Source of the DNA: an uncultured Erysipelotrichaceae bacterium
Lineage (GTDB): Bacteria; Bacillota_I; Bacilli_A; RFN20; CAG-826
Direction of reading: 5' to 3'
Assembly (NCBI GenBank): GCA_900317165.1
Contig: ONFU01000005.1
Span: 1 to 43,107 of the forward strand
DNA length: 43,107 bases
The notes beneath the pieces are model-generated. The model made no database searches. It was not told the DNA's origin and worked only from the letters and a program-made list of their open reading frames with translations. This document shows, one piece after another, positions 28,888-38,914 of this stretch. Each line of letters begins with the position of its first letter. Position 1 is the first letter of the stretch. Position numbers and translations under genes: made by a program.

Positions 28888-29955
28888 TTAGTCGAGCATC
28901 CCGTTTTCAAGGACGACATCCGCATAGGCTAGTCCAAGCCTCAGCATGTCCTTGGTTATGTAATGGTAGATGTTGAAGCATCCTTCGACATCGGAGTTTT
29001 GGGATCCTCCGCCAATTTGGAGTTGCAACCCGCCTTCGCGTTTCATTGAGGTATTGATGCAGAAATTGTGGTCGCCTTCTTCGGCGAAGGCGAGTTTGGA
29101 ATCGTTGAGTTTATCGACGGAGCCATAGGTCAATCTGGTGCCATCATAGATGAGGGCGTCGACGAAATTGATGTTGTCCCCATTGCCTTCCACCGCGTAA
29201 TCCTTGAATTCTTCGCGGAATTCGCCGACGAGATGGCGGAGGTTATCCAAATACCCCGTCGCGGCCGAATCGTTGTTCGCATCTGATTCGCCTTGATGCC
29301 AAAGGAAACCTTTTATGACCGGTTTGTAACCCATGCCTTCGATTAAACCAAGGTTATTATGGGTATAGAGGAGAAGACGATCAAAAAGTTGATCATCCGT
29401 TCCTTGCTCATGGGTTTTCCAAGTGGGGTTTTGGGAGGTGAATCCCGAACCGGAGAAAGCGCATTTGATGAAGAAAATCGGACGGCTATTCTTGCGATGA
29501 TCCTTCAAGCCAAGGGATAAACCAACTTCCGGGCCCATGAGGTCATCGCGGTTGCCCATGCCAACTTTGGTGGCCTCGAATTTGCCATCGAGCGGGCTTT
29601 CCGTATTGGAGCAATGCGGGGTGATGTTCTTCCAGGCATCCTGACCCCAACCTTGATATGGATAATAGCCATAGAAACTTGTTTGGACCCCTTCTATTCC
29701 TTCAAAGGCGGGTTCGACATCGACTTCCAAAGCCTCTCCAGCGGCGCGAAGGTAATCGTGTCCATTATCGTAGAAGGTCGAGCCTTCCATATTGGATTGG
29801 CCGGAAAGGACGAAGACCGATACGGTTTTGCCGTCGTCTGGGTCTGATTCGACGCTCGATTCGCTGGAACTCCCTGGCGCTTGGCCTCCTCCGCAACTAG
29901 AAAGAGCCATCAAAGCCAAAGATGATAGCAATAGAAAATGGGATTTTTTGTTCAT
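28888..29955 (-). CDS. SASA-type carbohydrate esterase lipoprotein (sialate O-acetylesterase-like)
   Basis: 355 residues. A lipoprotein signal with lipobox LSSC (Cys21) and a Ser/Glu-rich linker place it on the outer face of the membrane. The SGNH fold of the SASA/DUF303 family (also carbohydrate esterase family 6) is shown by SGQSNMEG with Ser54 as nucleophile, and GFLWHQGESD (216-225). A likely catalytic His is H331 in NIYHYITKD. Members remove acetyl groups from sialic acids or plant xylan. The substrate cannot be set from the sequence; the neighbouring anchored GH3 suggests glycan degradation at the surface. A single-gene unit with its own terminator, downstream of the ABC transporter and in the same direction. 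Confidence 0.87.
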   Translation of the reverse strand: MNKKSHFLLLSSLALMALSSCGGGQAPGSSSESSVESDPDDGKTVSVFVLSGQSNMEGSTFYDNGHDYLRAAGEALEVDVEPAFEGIEGVQTSFYGYYPYQGWGQDAWKNITPHCSNTESPLDGKFEATKVGMGNRDDLMGPEVGLSLGLKDHRKNSRPIFFIKCAFSGSGFTSQNPTWKTHEQGTDDQLFDRLLLYTHNNLGLIEGMGYKPVIKGFLWHQGESDANNDSAATGYLDNLRHLVGEFREEFKDYAVEGNGDNINFVDALIYDGTRLTYGSVDKLNDSKLAFAEEGDHNFCINTSMKREGGLQLQIGGGSQNSDVEGCFNIYHYITKDMLRLGLAYADVVLENGMLD

Positions 29956-30098
29956 GGGTTTTGCTCCTGTTCGTTTAAATAATGGAATTTTTGCGATTTG
30001 TTAACAACATTCAATTTGCTTTTAAAGGGTCGACTATCATGCTATCAAACAGGTTGAAAATGGATAACGTTTCCGAATATATTCCAAAACGGGGGTCG

Positions 30099-32615
30099 TT
30101 ATTCCCTACTTCTGGTGTTATCCGCGAGGTTCCATTTGCGGATGGAGATCATCGAATAGACGTGGCAAAGCAAAACCGAGAGGAGAATGAAGGCAAAGGA
30201 AATCCCAAGGACAGGCCAAGAGAAGATAAATGGATAAATCTGGTTTTTGCCACTTGCTAAGCTAAATAACAAAATGGAGGCCCCAATTCCCGCCGGGATA
30301 GCAACTATAGAGGAGGCTATCATTTGTAAGATGCTTTGAAGTGACCAAACGGTAGATATGTCACCGACCGTAAAGCCGATTAATCGTAGCACGGATACGC
30401 TCCTTTGCTGTTCCATCAAAGAATTCTGCGACATGATCGCCAAAATGATGAAGCCTATTCCGAAAGCGAAGCCTATCATGATAAATATCATGACGTTGAT
30501 GGCGTCGAAGATGCCATGAAGGTCTTTGGAAAGATTGCTGGTATAGACCTTTAAGCATTGGATACTGTTGGAGGTGAAATAGTCTTCGAATGCTTCTTTG
30601 TCGTTCAAATTGGCGATGAAGCTAGAAACGTATTTGGATAATTCCGAAGCTTTTCCTATCGCCTCCATCTGGGTCTTGCTTAGATAGGATATCGGATGGA
30701 AATATTGGTAGGAGATGTTAGCGACCTTCACCTGTAGACCACCGACGGTGATTATGTCGCCGACATTAACCCCAAGAACGATTGCATCGGATTTAGGGAG
30801 AATAATGCCTTCCGCAGGAACACTTAGGCTACCCGTGCCATTGATATCGGGAATTGCAATCAAGCCAGAATTGCTCGCCTCGTTGATTCCAAGGGTCTCA
30901 ATGTAGACGGATCTATCCCCTTTTTCCGCTTTGAGGTATGTGTAATAGCAATCCTCGAATTTATCGACCGAAGGAAGGGCTTTGATTTCATCGATGAGGG
31001 CTTGATCGCTGACTTCCTGCATGTAGACCTGGCAATCATAATTGAGGCGTTGGTCAACCGATTGGGAAATCATCGTTTCCTTGGAAACATAGAAGTTGCA
31101 GCAAAGCATGATAAGGACAAAGGAAGCAAAGATAGAGAATGAGGAAACGAAGAACCTCTTGGGGTTTTGGAAAATCGAATTGAGCCCGAGTTTTACACTC
31201 ATCGGGGATTTATCGATAAGACGCTCCACCCATTTTGGATTTTTCTTCCTCTTTGATTCATTGGAGATAACCGCATCTTTCGGGGTGATTTTGAAAATCG
31301 CTAGGCAAGAGAGGAACGTCGCAAGTTCCGCGAAGATCGTTAAGCCAACTATCGCCCCGGCGAGGACAAGAGGGTTAATCGAACTGACCAAAGTTGGAAT
31401 CGAATAGGTCTCGGTCATAATCGAAGTCATGAATATATTTAGTCCATAGCCAACGAATGAGCCGATCAACCCCGCGGTCATCGAAATGACAAAGGCGAAG
31501 AGGAGGAAAAGGGATATGATGTCCCATTTCCCTACGCCTATGGACATCATAATCCCCATATCGCTTGTCATGTTTTTGATGATCTGATTCATGAATAAGC
31601 CGATGATGATCATCGTGACGCTATAGAAGAAAACGGGAAGAAAAATAGCCCCGACCGTCAACTGCCTTTGGGCGTTAGCCATATAAACCTTATAGGGAAG
31701 GGTCTCCCCAGTTAACGACTTTCTGACGGAAATGACCTCGGACGCCAGATATTCCTCAACCGCGGTTTTCGCCTCATCTTGAGTATAACCTTCTTTGTTT
31801 TGGATGATTATTTGATTTCCAAAAGCGGAAACATAGTTTGAATCAATGGAAGGATCAAGGAAATTTGGAAGGCCCATAAGCTCGATAAGACCAACGAAAA
31901 TCTTCCTAATAGTATCCTTGGCCTCTTCGGTGGTCTCGCTTTCAATTCGGGCGATGATTTTATTGGAAAGGTTGGTTATGCCCTTCCCGAATTCCTTCTC
32001 ATCGACATATAGGTAGCCGAAGCCTTGGTTATCGCTCCAAATATATTCGTTGGCTCTTGGGTAAATGCCCTCCGCGGTTTCGACTATTTCGTTGATATAG
32101 ACATCGACGTAAACATCCTGATATCCAATGACGAGGGTTTGTCCTAAAGTGATGGAATTGTTCTTGGCAAACTTCCTGGTTATGCCGGCGTTCATATATT
32201 TGAAGCTGCCGTCTGGCATTTTTTCGTAATTAGGCTCAGTGGAGGAAAGGACATACCTTTTGAAGATGTCGTTTTCAGGTTCGTTATAGGAAAAAATACG
32301 CGCGGTCAAAGTCTTTTCGGTTGGGGATGTGCTCTTTTTCAAATAGGTATCAAGGGAAAAACGGACATCGGCCTTTTTGATTCCGGGGACTGCTTGGAGG
32401 ACCCCGTTCAAATCCTCTCTGCTAGCAAGGGAGGTATCTACTTGAAGATCAACGTTTCCATATTCCTTTAGGTAGGAAGTATATCGCTCATCCAAATTGA
32501 TGAGGGTACTTCCAAATGTTACGAGAAGTCCGATTGCCAAAAGGGAAACGAAGGTCATCGAAACGAAAAGACCTAGAAACCTTTTGAAAAACGATTTGAA
32601 GAGCATTCTGATCAT
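30099..32615 (-). CDS. ABC transporter permease, FtsX/MacB type with two FtsX domains
   Basis: 838 residues. N-terminal membrane helix (about 13-35), then a large extracytoplasmic domain (about 40-320), three helices (about 325-440), another helix near 500, a second extracytoplasmic domain and three C-terminal helices: the ~800-residue Gram-positive layout of two FtsX units. In this superfamily the protein does not transport across the bilayer but moves lipids, antimicrobial peptides or signals, or acts mechanically. The partner ATPase ends one base before its start, so the two are translationally coupled. The substrate is unknown; possible roles include peptide resistance or lipoprotein-related transfer. 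Confidence 0.9.
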   Translation of the reverse strand: MIRMLFKSFFKRFLGLFVSMTFVSLLAIGLLVTFGSTLINLDERYTSYLKEYGNVDLQVDTSLASREDLNGVLQAVPGIKKADVRFSLDTYLKKSTSPTEKTLTARIFSYNEPENDIFKRYVLSSTEPNYEKMPDGSFKYMNAGITRKFAKNNSITLGQTLVIGYQDVYVDVYINEIVETAEGIYPRANEYIWSDNQGFGYLYVDEKEFGKGITNLSNKIIARIESETTEEAKDTIRKIFVGLIELMGLPNFLDPSIDSNYVSAFGNQIIIQNKEGYTQDEAKTAVEEYLASEVISVRKSLTGETLPYKVYMANAQRQLTVGAIFLPVFFYSVTMIIIGLFMNQIIKNMTSDMGIMMSIGVGKWDIISLFLLFAFVISMTAGLIGSFVGYGLNIFMTSIMTETYSIPTLVSSINPLVLAGAIVGLTIFAELATFLSCLAIFKITPKDAVISNESKRKKNPKWVERLIDKSPMSVKLGLNSIFQNPKRFFVSSFSIFASFVLIMLCCNFYVSKETMISQSVDQRLNYDCQVYMQEVSDQALIDEIKALPSVDKFEDCYYTYLKAEKGDRSVYIETLGINEASNSGLIAIPDINGTGSLSVPAEGIILPKSDAIVLGVNVGDIITVGGLQVKVANISYQYFHPISYLSKTQMEAIGKASELSKYVSSFIANLNDKEAFEDYFTSNSIQCLKVYTSNLSKDLHGIFDAINVMIFIMIGFAFGIGFIILAIMSQNSLMEQQRSVSVLRLIGFTVGDISTVWSLQSILQMIASSIVAIPAGIGASILLFSLASGKNQIYPFIFSWPVLGISFAFILLSVLLCHVYSMISIRKWNLADNTRSRE

Positions 32616-32616
32616 A

Positions 32617-33324
32617 TTACCATTCGACCTCTTCGGCTTTGACGATATGATCGTTATAGACCTCGCTCACAACCTTGCCGCTTTTCATGGTGATGATGCG
32701 GTTCGCCATTTGAGCGATTTCGCGTGTATGGGTAACCAAAACGAGGGTTTTTCCTTCGTTATGGATCTCTTCCAAAAGCTTGAGGACTTCTTTTCCACTT
32801 GCGTCGTCCAAAGCCCCTGTCGGCTCATCGCAAAGGAGGATGTTGCTGTTCTTGTTTAAAGCGCGGGCAATCGCAACGCGTTGTTGTTGACCACCGGAGA
32901 GCTGACGGGGGAATTTATCTTTCTTCTCCAATAGGCCAACGCGGGAAAGAAGGCGTTCCGCCCTCTCCTTGTTTCTACTTCCCGGAGCCAAGATGACGTT
33001 TTGATAGACGGTTACGTCGTTGATGAGATTGAAGAACTGATAGACGAATCCGATTTCGTTGCGTCGATATAAAGTCAATTCCTTGTCATTGACCTTGGTG
33101 ATATCACGCCCATTGACGAGGATTTCGCCTCTTTCGACTTTATCGATTGCCCCGATCATATTGAGGAAAGTACTCTTTCCTGAGCCTGAGCCTCCAAGGA
33201 TTACGAGGAAATCATGCTCATAGACATTGATGGAAACATCATTCAGAGCGAAGGTTTTTGCTTCTCCTTCCCCATATGTCTTCACTAGGTTTTTAGCCTC
33301 GATCACAATTTTCTTTTCTTCCAT
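32617..33324 (-). CDS. ABC transporter ATP-binding protein, MacB/LolD type
   Basis: 235 residues. Walker A GGSGSGKST (about 43-51), Q-loop GFVYQFFNLI (about 93-102), ABC signature LSGGQQQRVAIARAL (about 139-153), Walker B ILLCDEPTGALD (about 158-169) and the switch His in VLVTHTREIA. The PTGALD form and the Q-loop are those of the MacB/LolD/FtsE group that pair with FtsX-type permeases, here the next gene. A ribosome binding site AGGAGAG precedes the ATG. It is cytosolic and drives the permease by ATP hydrolysis. Confidence 0.95.
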   Translation of the reverse strand: MEEKKIVIEAKNLVKTYGEGEAKTFALNDVSINVYEHDFLVILGGSGSGKSTFLNMIGAIDKVERGEILVNGRDITKVNDKELTLYRRNEIGFVYQFFNLINDVTVYQNVILAPGSRNKERAERLLSRVGLLEKKDKFPRQLSGGQQQRVAIARALNKNSNILLCDEPTGALDDASGKEVLKLLEEIHNEGKTLVLVTHTREIAQMANRIITMKSGKVVSEVYNDHIVKAEEVEW

Positions 33325-33404
33325 AAGTCTCTCCTAAAACCGGGGGGGCGATTTCCTTGTTTTTCTTTTAGAAAGAATAAATGCAAAGTCCTTTTTTGTC
33401 GATA

Positions 33405-33433
33405 TGAAAAGACCATGGTTTCCCATTGGTCTT
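33405..33433 (-). terminator. Terminator after the subtilase gene
   Basis: Minus strand stem AAGACCAATGG / CCATGGTCTT with one mismatch and a short loop, followed by TTTCATA. It lies 20 bases past the stop at 33454. Confidence 0.65.
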
Positions 33434-33453
33434 AAAAGCAATTGGAAAGCTAT

Positions 33454-36400
33454 TTATTCTTCTTTTTTCTTTCTAAAGAAAGCATAGCCTCCAAATGAGA
33501 GCAATGCCGTTGCGAACAAGATGAAAACCATAGCACCCGCGTCATTGTTTTCACTGAAAATGATCGGAGCCGAAGCGATGTGTACTCCATTGAATTGGAA
33601 ACGACCATCTTCGAAGATAAGTTCCTTTCCTTGATGGACGGACCAGGCTAAGATCCTTTCCCTAGCGGAGCTTATGACATAGTTTTCGGAAGTCCAGAAA
33701 GTATTCTTGTCGGAGGAAGACATGTTATTGAGTTTGTCCAAAGCGAGATCGAGTTTGGTAAGGCATTGGTTTTCCGTATCTTCATACATGATGTAATTAG
33801 CGACGTTAACGACATTATCTTGGCCTCTTAAGGTAAAGGTGATGGAGGAGATATTGCTATAGGAATCACTGCTCCCTTCATAAGCGATCTTGAAGTAACG
33901 GTATCCACCTTTCGCGGTTTCTTCCAAAGAATAAGGGACATAATCCTCTCCGTTTTTGCTAATGGAGATAACGCCATCAGTCCTGGCTCCGCTTCTGATA
34001 TTAAAACCAACCGAAAGCAAGTCGTAATCAAACGGATTGGCATTGGAGATGGAACCGGCAGTTTTTCCAAAGGAAAGGAAGTATGTGCTGGAAGATTGAT
34101 AGATATAGGCGTTCGTGGTTACGGTAAAGGCGATCCCCCCAATCGTGACGTTGGAATTGCTTGGGGTGCTACTGCTAGAAGAGACATCGGAGGCATGGAA
34201 CTGCGAAGAGGATAAAGACGTAGATGGGTTATTGATTGGGGAATAAGCCACCCTATTCACCTTAACGTCGAAGCCATACTCAATTCCTTCGTAGGAAATG
34301 GTGAAGTGCTTTGTCGCGTTAGCCCCGCCGTTATAGGCGTCTTCATAGGTAAAGCGATATCCATCACTTTCGAATGTAAAGTCATTGACGACCCCGCTTT
34401 CTCCGCTAAGACGGGTAACGTTAACCGTTAAGTCGGATTTGGAGATGGTCTCACCTGGATGGTAGGTTTTGTTGTTGGTGATGGTGACGTTTGAAACGCT
34501 ATCGACGACGACCGTTACATCAAATGTTGTTACCATTGGGTCAGTCTCTACTTCTAACGTACCGATATAGGTGACCGTGACGGTCTTAGTCCCGGCGGAA
34601 GCGCTTGAGAAACCGGTCAACGTGTAATCGCTGCTAGGCAAAACGGCATCTTGATACCTTTGGCTGTTAGTATATGAAGCGGTGACCGTTAGGGCAGATT
34701 CGTTTAAATTACGGCCGACAAATACGTTCCCGCCATTATAAGAAGCAGAGAGACTAGCGATAATCTTTGGATCGGAAACCGCATATTCAAAGGAAACGGT
34801 AATCGACCTTAACCTTATTTGTTTCCCTGGTTTCGTGATTTTTATAGCTAAATCATCCGAGAAGGAAGCGAAAGCGTTTGCTTGGGAAACCGTATATGTG
34901 ACTTCCTTGTAAGTGCTGCTAGTTGGAAGCGTGCCACTCATTGCGGAGGAAACCGATGATGAGCAAGCGGAATCGCTATAGACGGAGAAAGTCGATTCGC
35001 TTGGATTATTTCCGTTTCCATAAGTCGCGCAATCGATGGTGATGGCAACATCGGACATGATGTCCTTGCCCTCAAATATTCCGTTTAGCAAGGCGATGGA
35101 AGTCGAATTGTTACCATTAGGGCAAAGAAGGAATTGATTTTGGGAATCATAATTGGTCAAAGACCAGGTGGTTCCAACGTTAGAATAGGAGAATGTGGAG
35201 TTGCATTGATTGATGCTTGAAGCAGATACGACTATGTCATATGTCGCTGTTTTGGTGGTGGCGGCATATGTATAGCTGACCGTGACCGTGTAGTTTCCCG
35301 CGACCGTCATGTTATAACCACTGAAGGTACAGGAATTAGTTACATCCTCATGTGAATCATCACTGAAATTAGCGGTGACCGTGCCACCAAAAGAGAAAGG
35401 CGAATTGACGATAAACGCAGTCGTGTATCCGCTAATCGATATCGAAGAAAGAGTTTTTGGGGCAGGCGTGCTATCGATAACGGTCAATGAGCAGGAACCC
35501 GATTTGCTTGGATCGACAGTTGAGGTAGCGGTAATGGTTGTGCTTCCAGTAGCTAAGGCGGTAACTACGCCGGAATTGGAAACGGTTGCAATGGAATTGT
35601 TCCCACTAGACCAAATAACGCTTTGGGATGGCGAATTAGTTCCGTTTACGGTCGCGGAAAGGCTGCCCGAAGCGTTCCCATTTAAATCGAGATTCAATAC
35701 CGAGGGGCTAACCGTAACGCTGGTAACGGTTGGAGAAGGCGCAACTCCGTTAGAAGTATAGGAATAAGTAATTCCATAGACTTTAACGCCTTTGCTGATA
35801 TTTGTGACCAAAATGCTTAAATTCGTTCCTTCCGCTGAGGAAGTGCTATTGACCACAACATCGCTGGAAGCGGAAAGCGAGCCACTGCCGATGGTGGTTG
35901 AGCCGACTTTGATAGCGATATTGCCGGCGGTGTTATTGAACCCTCCGAAGGAGGCGCTGACATCGCTAAATGTCGCGGAAGAAGGAAGAGTCAACGAAAA
36001 AGTGATGTTGGAGGCCGGATTATTTGATGAACCTATTTGAGAATAATCGGCATTAGGGGTAAATGAGGAGGTCCCTCCAGTAGTTATACTCCATGTATTT
36101 GATAGGCTATCGGTTCCGTTGATGCTTACTCCGTTGATGTTGGTTTTGCCATCCGCATTCCCAAAATAGATAGACCCTGTATGCAAATTCGTGTTCTCAA
36201 CCGTTACTGTGAGGGTGTCATAGCCATCACCATAAACGGATACGGCTTCAATCGTAGTCGAACCTACTCCTACCCCTCTAACTAAGCCCGTTTCTTCATC
36301 GACGGTGGCAACGTTTTCATTTCCGCTAGCGAAAAGGAAAAGGCGCGAGGCATTAGCGGGAGAAACGTTTATGGTCGCTTCCGCGTCATAAGTATCGCCT

Positions 36401-37962
36401 ATGCCAATCGTAATCGATTTGGGATCGAAAGAGAGTGATGAACAAGAAATAACGTTGCTGACGCTAACTGCAACGGTGGTTGTCGCTGTTTTGTTGTTTT
36501 TGGTAGCGGTAACTGTGATCGTTGCATTTCCGGCAGATACTCCTTCTACAACGCCAGAACTATTTACCGTTGCAACGGAGCCATTGGAAGAGCTATAGGA
36601 AATAACGCCGTTAAAGGTATCCAAATCGATTTGGCGTTGCTCACCTATAGAGATATTGAGATTGGTTTGAACGGTCGAAACGAACGGTTCATCAATTTCC
36701 AATAGATTAGCGACATTGAGGCGACCGTTTTCGATTTCCGAAGGACCTACATCATCAAGCTCGTCATACCATCCGCTGACAGGAACATATTTATCGGCGT
36801 AATACCCGATTCCGTCAGCGGTAGATTGGAGTTCTTGCAAGAATTGATCAGGGGTGCCGTTAGGATATTTTTGTTTCCATAAGCAAGCGGCCCCAGCAAT
36901 TATTGGGGAAGAGAACGAGGTTCCTTGGATATCGTCATAAACATGGGTAGGGGAATATTGCGTGCCCGATTGATGGGCGGTATAGGAATAGCCCGGAGCC
37001 AAAATATCGACATTCACCTCACCGGTTTGGTCTGATTTCACATAATTGGTGAATTCGGCAAGGACATCCGAATTCCCTTTATTGTCCCAATCTCCCGTAG
37101 CTCCAACGCCAATGACCTTATAGTTACAGGCGGGATAAGATTTATGCCAAGTAGATTCATTGCCGGCAGAGGCAACGACGATTACCCCTGCGTTATATGC
37201 AGCTTCACACACATCTTCCAAAAAATAGGGAAGGTCTTCATAGCCCTCTTGGCTATCACCCCATCCATCGACGAAAGTATCGGCATAGGCCCCTAAGGAC
37301 ATATTAATAACATCAACACCTTGACTAACGGCATACTCGATTGCACTTTCCAAAGAGGCGAATTTCATATCGGTTTTGAGGGCCAATATATCGGCCTCAG
37401 GAGCGATACCGACTCCGCCGCCATTATTCATTGGCGCAGCGGCTGTTGTTGAAGTCGCGGTTCCGTGCGTCGCCCATGCGTATCCGCCGTGTCCATCGCT
37501 TCCCCATTTTTCCGCGATACAAGATGGGTTATCCGAGAATTCCTGAAAATAAACCGATGACCCGTTTAGATAATAATAACGGCTGTTAGGGAGGATCGCG
37601 CTTTGACCATTCTGTCTTCTATATTCGGGATGATTGTAATCAAAGCCATCGTCGATAATGGCAATTTTCGTTCCCTTTCCGGTATATGAAGACCAAACGT
37701 TTTCGATGTCGCCGATTAAGCTCGTACCGAGAAAACGTGTCTTTTGGGTATTGTATTTATTATCGGTTGGAACAACGGATGGCTTAGCTTGAATAAAGCC
37801 CGCCTTATTTTTGACTTGTTGGGAAAAATAGGCATTTTCCGCAGGCACGTATTCGCCCTTTTCGTATTTTTTTGTTAGATTCAAACCAGAAAGAAAGGCC
37901 ATCGTCAAAGCCGCAAGGCCAAGACCGGCGAAAAAAGAAATCGCGATTTTAGATTTTCTCAC
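33454..37962 (-). CDS. Cell-surface subtilisin-like serine protease (S8) with Ig-like repeats
   Basis: 1502 residues from a GTG start with GGAGGGAAGG upstream. An N-terminal signal (about 5-25), a short propeptide-like region and an S8 catalytic domain (about 75-400): Asp104 (IIDDGFDYNHPEYR), His166 (ATHGTATS), Asn268 (SAGNES), Ser349 (GTSFSSP). Then at least three Big_2-type Ig domains (about 430-510, 515-600, 760-850), a further Ig-like domain, and beta-rich modules. The C-terminus has a membrane helix (1477-1496) and RKKKEE, with no LPXTG, so anchoring is by the membrane helix. The triad is complete, so it should be active. Likely roles are extracellular proteolysis or surface-protein processing. 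A perfect palindrome lies upstream (38018-38035). Confidence 0.92.
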   Translation of the reverse strand: MRKSKIAISFFAGLGLAALTMAFLSGLNLTKKYEKGEYVPAENAYFSQQVKNKAGFIQAKPSVVPTDNKYNTQKTRFLGTSLIGDIENVWSSYTGKGTKIAIIDDGFDYNHPEYRRQNGQSAILPNSRYYYLNGSSVYFQEFSDNPSCIAEKWGSDGHGGYAWATHGTATSTTAAAPMNNGGGVGIAPEADILALKTDMKFASLESAIEYAVSQGVDVINMSLGAYADTFVDGWGDSQEGYEDLPYFLEDVCEAAYNAGVIVVASAGNESTWHKSYPACNYKVIGVGATGDWDNKGNSDVLAEFTNYVKSDQTGEVNVDILAPGYSYTAHQSGTQYSPTHVYDDIQGTSFSSPIIAGAACLWKQKYPNGTPDQFLQELQSTADGIGYYADKYVPVSGWYDELDDVGPSEIENGRLNVANLLEIDEPFVSTVQTNLNISIGEQRQIDLDTFNGVISYSSSNGSVATVNSSGVVEGVSAGNATITVTATKNNKTATTTVAVSVSNVISCSSLSFDPKSITIGIGDTYDAEATINVSPANASRLFLFASGNENVATVDEETGLVRGVGVGSTTIEAVSVYGDGYDTLTVTVENTNLHTGSIYFGNADGKTNINGVSINGTDSLSNTWSITTGGTSSFTPNADYSQIGSSNNPASNITFSLTLPSSATFSDVSASFGGFNNTAGNIAIKVGSTTIGSGSLSASSDVVVNSTSSAEGTNLSILVTNISKGVKVYGITYSYTSNGVAPSPTVTSVTVSPSVLNLDLNGNASGSLSATVNGTNSPSQSVIWSSGNNSIATVSNSGVVTALATGSTTITATSTVDPSKSGSCSLTVIDSTPAPKTLSSISISGYTTAFIVNSPFSFGGTVTANFSDDSHEDVTNSCTFSGYNMTVAGNYTVTVSYTYAATTKTATYDIVVSASSINQCNSTFSYSNVGTTWSLTNYDSQNQFLLCPNGNNSTSIALLNGIFEGKDIMSDVAITIDCATYGNGNNPSESTFSVYSDSACSSSVSSAMSGTLPTSSTYKEVTYTVSQANAFASFSDDLAIKITKPGKQIRLRSITVSFEYAVSDPKIIASLSASYNGGNVFVGRNLNESALTVTASYTNSQRYQDAVLPSSDYTLTGFSSASAGTKTVTVTYIGTLEVETDPMVTTFDVTVVVDSVSNVTITNNKTYHPGETISKSDLTVNVTRLSGESGVVNDFTFESDGYRFTYEDAYNGGANATKHFTISYEGIEYGFDVKVNRVAYSPINNPSTSLSSSQFHASDVSSSSSTPSNSNVTIGGIAFTVTTNAYIYQSSSTYFLSFGKTAGSISNANPFDYDLLSVGFNIRSGARTDGVISISKNGEDYVPYSLEETAKGGYRYFKIAYEGSSDSYSNISSITFTLRGQDNVVNVANYIMYEDTENQCLTKLDLALDKLNNMSSSDKNTFWTSENYVISSARERILAWSVHQGKELIFEDGRFQFNGVHIASAPIIFSENNDAGAMVFILFATALLSFGGYAFFRKKKEE

Positions 37963-38017
37963 GTCCTTCCCTCCAAGACATAAGCATGGTTATTCTACTA
38001 TAAATTATCATTTAAGC

Positions 38018-38035
38018 ATAAACATTCATGTTTAT
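38018..38035. promoter_or_regulatory. Perfect 18-base palindrome upstream of the subtilase gene
   Basis: ATAAACAT-TC-ATGTTTAT, 8-bp arms with 2 central bases, about 55-73 bases before the subtilase start and near possible promoter elements (TAGAAT/TATAGT on the minus strand). A site for a dimeric regulator is plausible. It lacks the T run of a terminator and lies outside the terminator at 38046-38076. Confidence 0.5.
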
Positions 38036-38045
38036 TGGACTAGAC

Positions 38046-38076
38046 AAAAATGCGCGCCCGGAAGACGCGCATTTCA
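38046..38076 (-). terminator. Terminator after the 273-residue membrane protein gene
   Basis: Minus strand stem AAATGCGCG / CGCGCATTT (9 bp) with a ~9-base loop, followed by TTG. GC-rich core in an AT-rich surround. Confidence 0.7.
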
Positions 38077-38092
38077 TTGTTTTGTTTAAGCC

Positions 38093-38914
38093 TTAGATAC
38101 TTCTATGGAGTTTGGCAAAACGCGGGGATCTTGCATCGAGCTCGGCGAAGTCTTTTTCGGTTGGAGTATCCTTCATGCCGGCCTCCATGAAATTTTTCAT
38201 GACTCCGACAAGGATAAACGGACGAATAAAGACATCGTGGACGAAACTCCAAAGGACGATGGCCCCGATTCCAGTGATGAACGCGGTAAGTACCGTTGTG
38301 TTGGTGATCCAGTTTGGAACTTCCCCACCGTTGCGGGCGGCAACTTCAAGAATCTCGTTGGCAAGGCCTTGGAAGATGCCGGGGAACTGGTAGAAAATCG
38401 CGAAGGAAATTCCGAAGAAGGCCCCGCCGATAAGAAGGAAGGAAGCGGCACCTAAACCAAAGATACGGCCGACGTTGCGAACAAGGGTTTTGCCGTGTTT
38501 GAAGAAAATAACGGCGCCTTCGCAAGCGGCGATCGCGGTATTTTGTTCCTTGCGGTAGAAAGTCCAGGCCAAGCAGCAATCACAGAGATAACTAAGGAGC
38601 GTTTGGACGGCGGAATCAATCGCGGAAGTTATTCCATTGCCGACGTTCCCGCCAATCGCGGTGCCGATTTTGTTAATGACTTGGCCGATTTGACGGAATA
38701 TGCCTTTGATCGCGTTGGTAACAAAGAAGAAAGCGGTGATTTTGCCGAAACGGCCTTTGATTTCCTTGAAGCCTTCGGAAAAAGAACGTTCTGGTAGCTG
38801 TCCTTCGGTAATCCCCTTAACCATCATGGCAATTTGGGCGGCTTTGATTCGATTCGAAATGAAAACACTAATCAAGATAGCCAAGATAATGCCGATAACA
38901 AAACCGATAACCAA
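38093..38914 (-). CDS. Multi-spanning membrane protein of unknown function (start uncertain, possible frameshift)
   Basis: 273 residues from a TTG, with several hydrophobic segments: one at the N-terminus, one or more around 95-115, one at about 155-185, and one around 215-240. I do not recognise the family. Nothing like a ribosome binding site precedes the TTG. A strong site (AAAGGAG) and an ATG at 38946-38948 lie 34 bases upstream in the +1 frame. Removing one base from the TTTT run at 38937-38940 would join them and give MTNFKSIRLIG before the annotated start. So the real protein may be 284 residues, with a sequencing error or genuine frameshift. A GC-rich terminator follows. Confidence 0.7.
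   Translation of the reverse strand: MVIGFVIGIILAILISVFISNRIKAAQIAMMVKGITEGQLPERSFSEGFKEIKGRFGKITAFFFVTNAIKGIFRQIGQVINKIGTAIGGNVGNGITSAIDSAVQTLLSYLCDCCLAWTFYRKEQNTAIAACEGAVIFFKHGKTLVRNVGRIFGLGAASFLLIGGAFFGISFAIFYQFPGIFQGLANEILEVAARNGGEVPNWITNTTVLTAFITGIGAIVLWSFVHDVFIRPFILVGVMKNFMEAGMKDTPTEKDFAELDARSPRFAKLHRSI

Noticed and set aside
33454-33560. LPXTG sortase anchor at the protease C-terminus
   Set aside because: A hydrophobic helix and a basic tail are present but no LPXTG or similar motif precedes them.
35375-36598. Plus-strand open frames inside the protease gene
   Set aside because: Antisense to a clear coding frame with Ig-like repeats, and without start signals.
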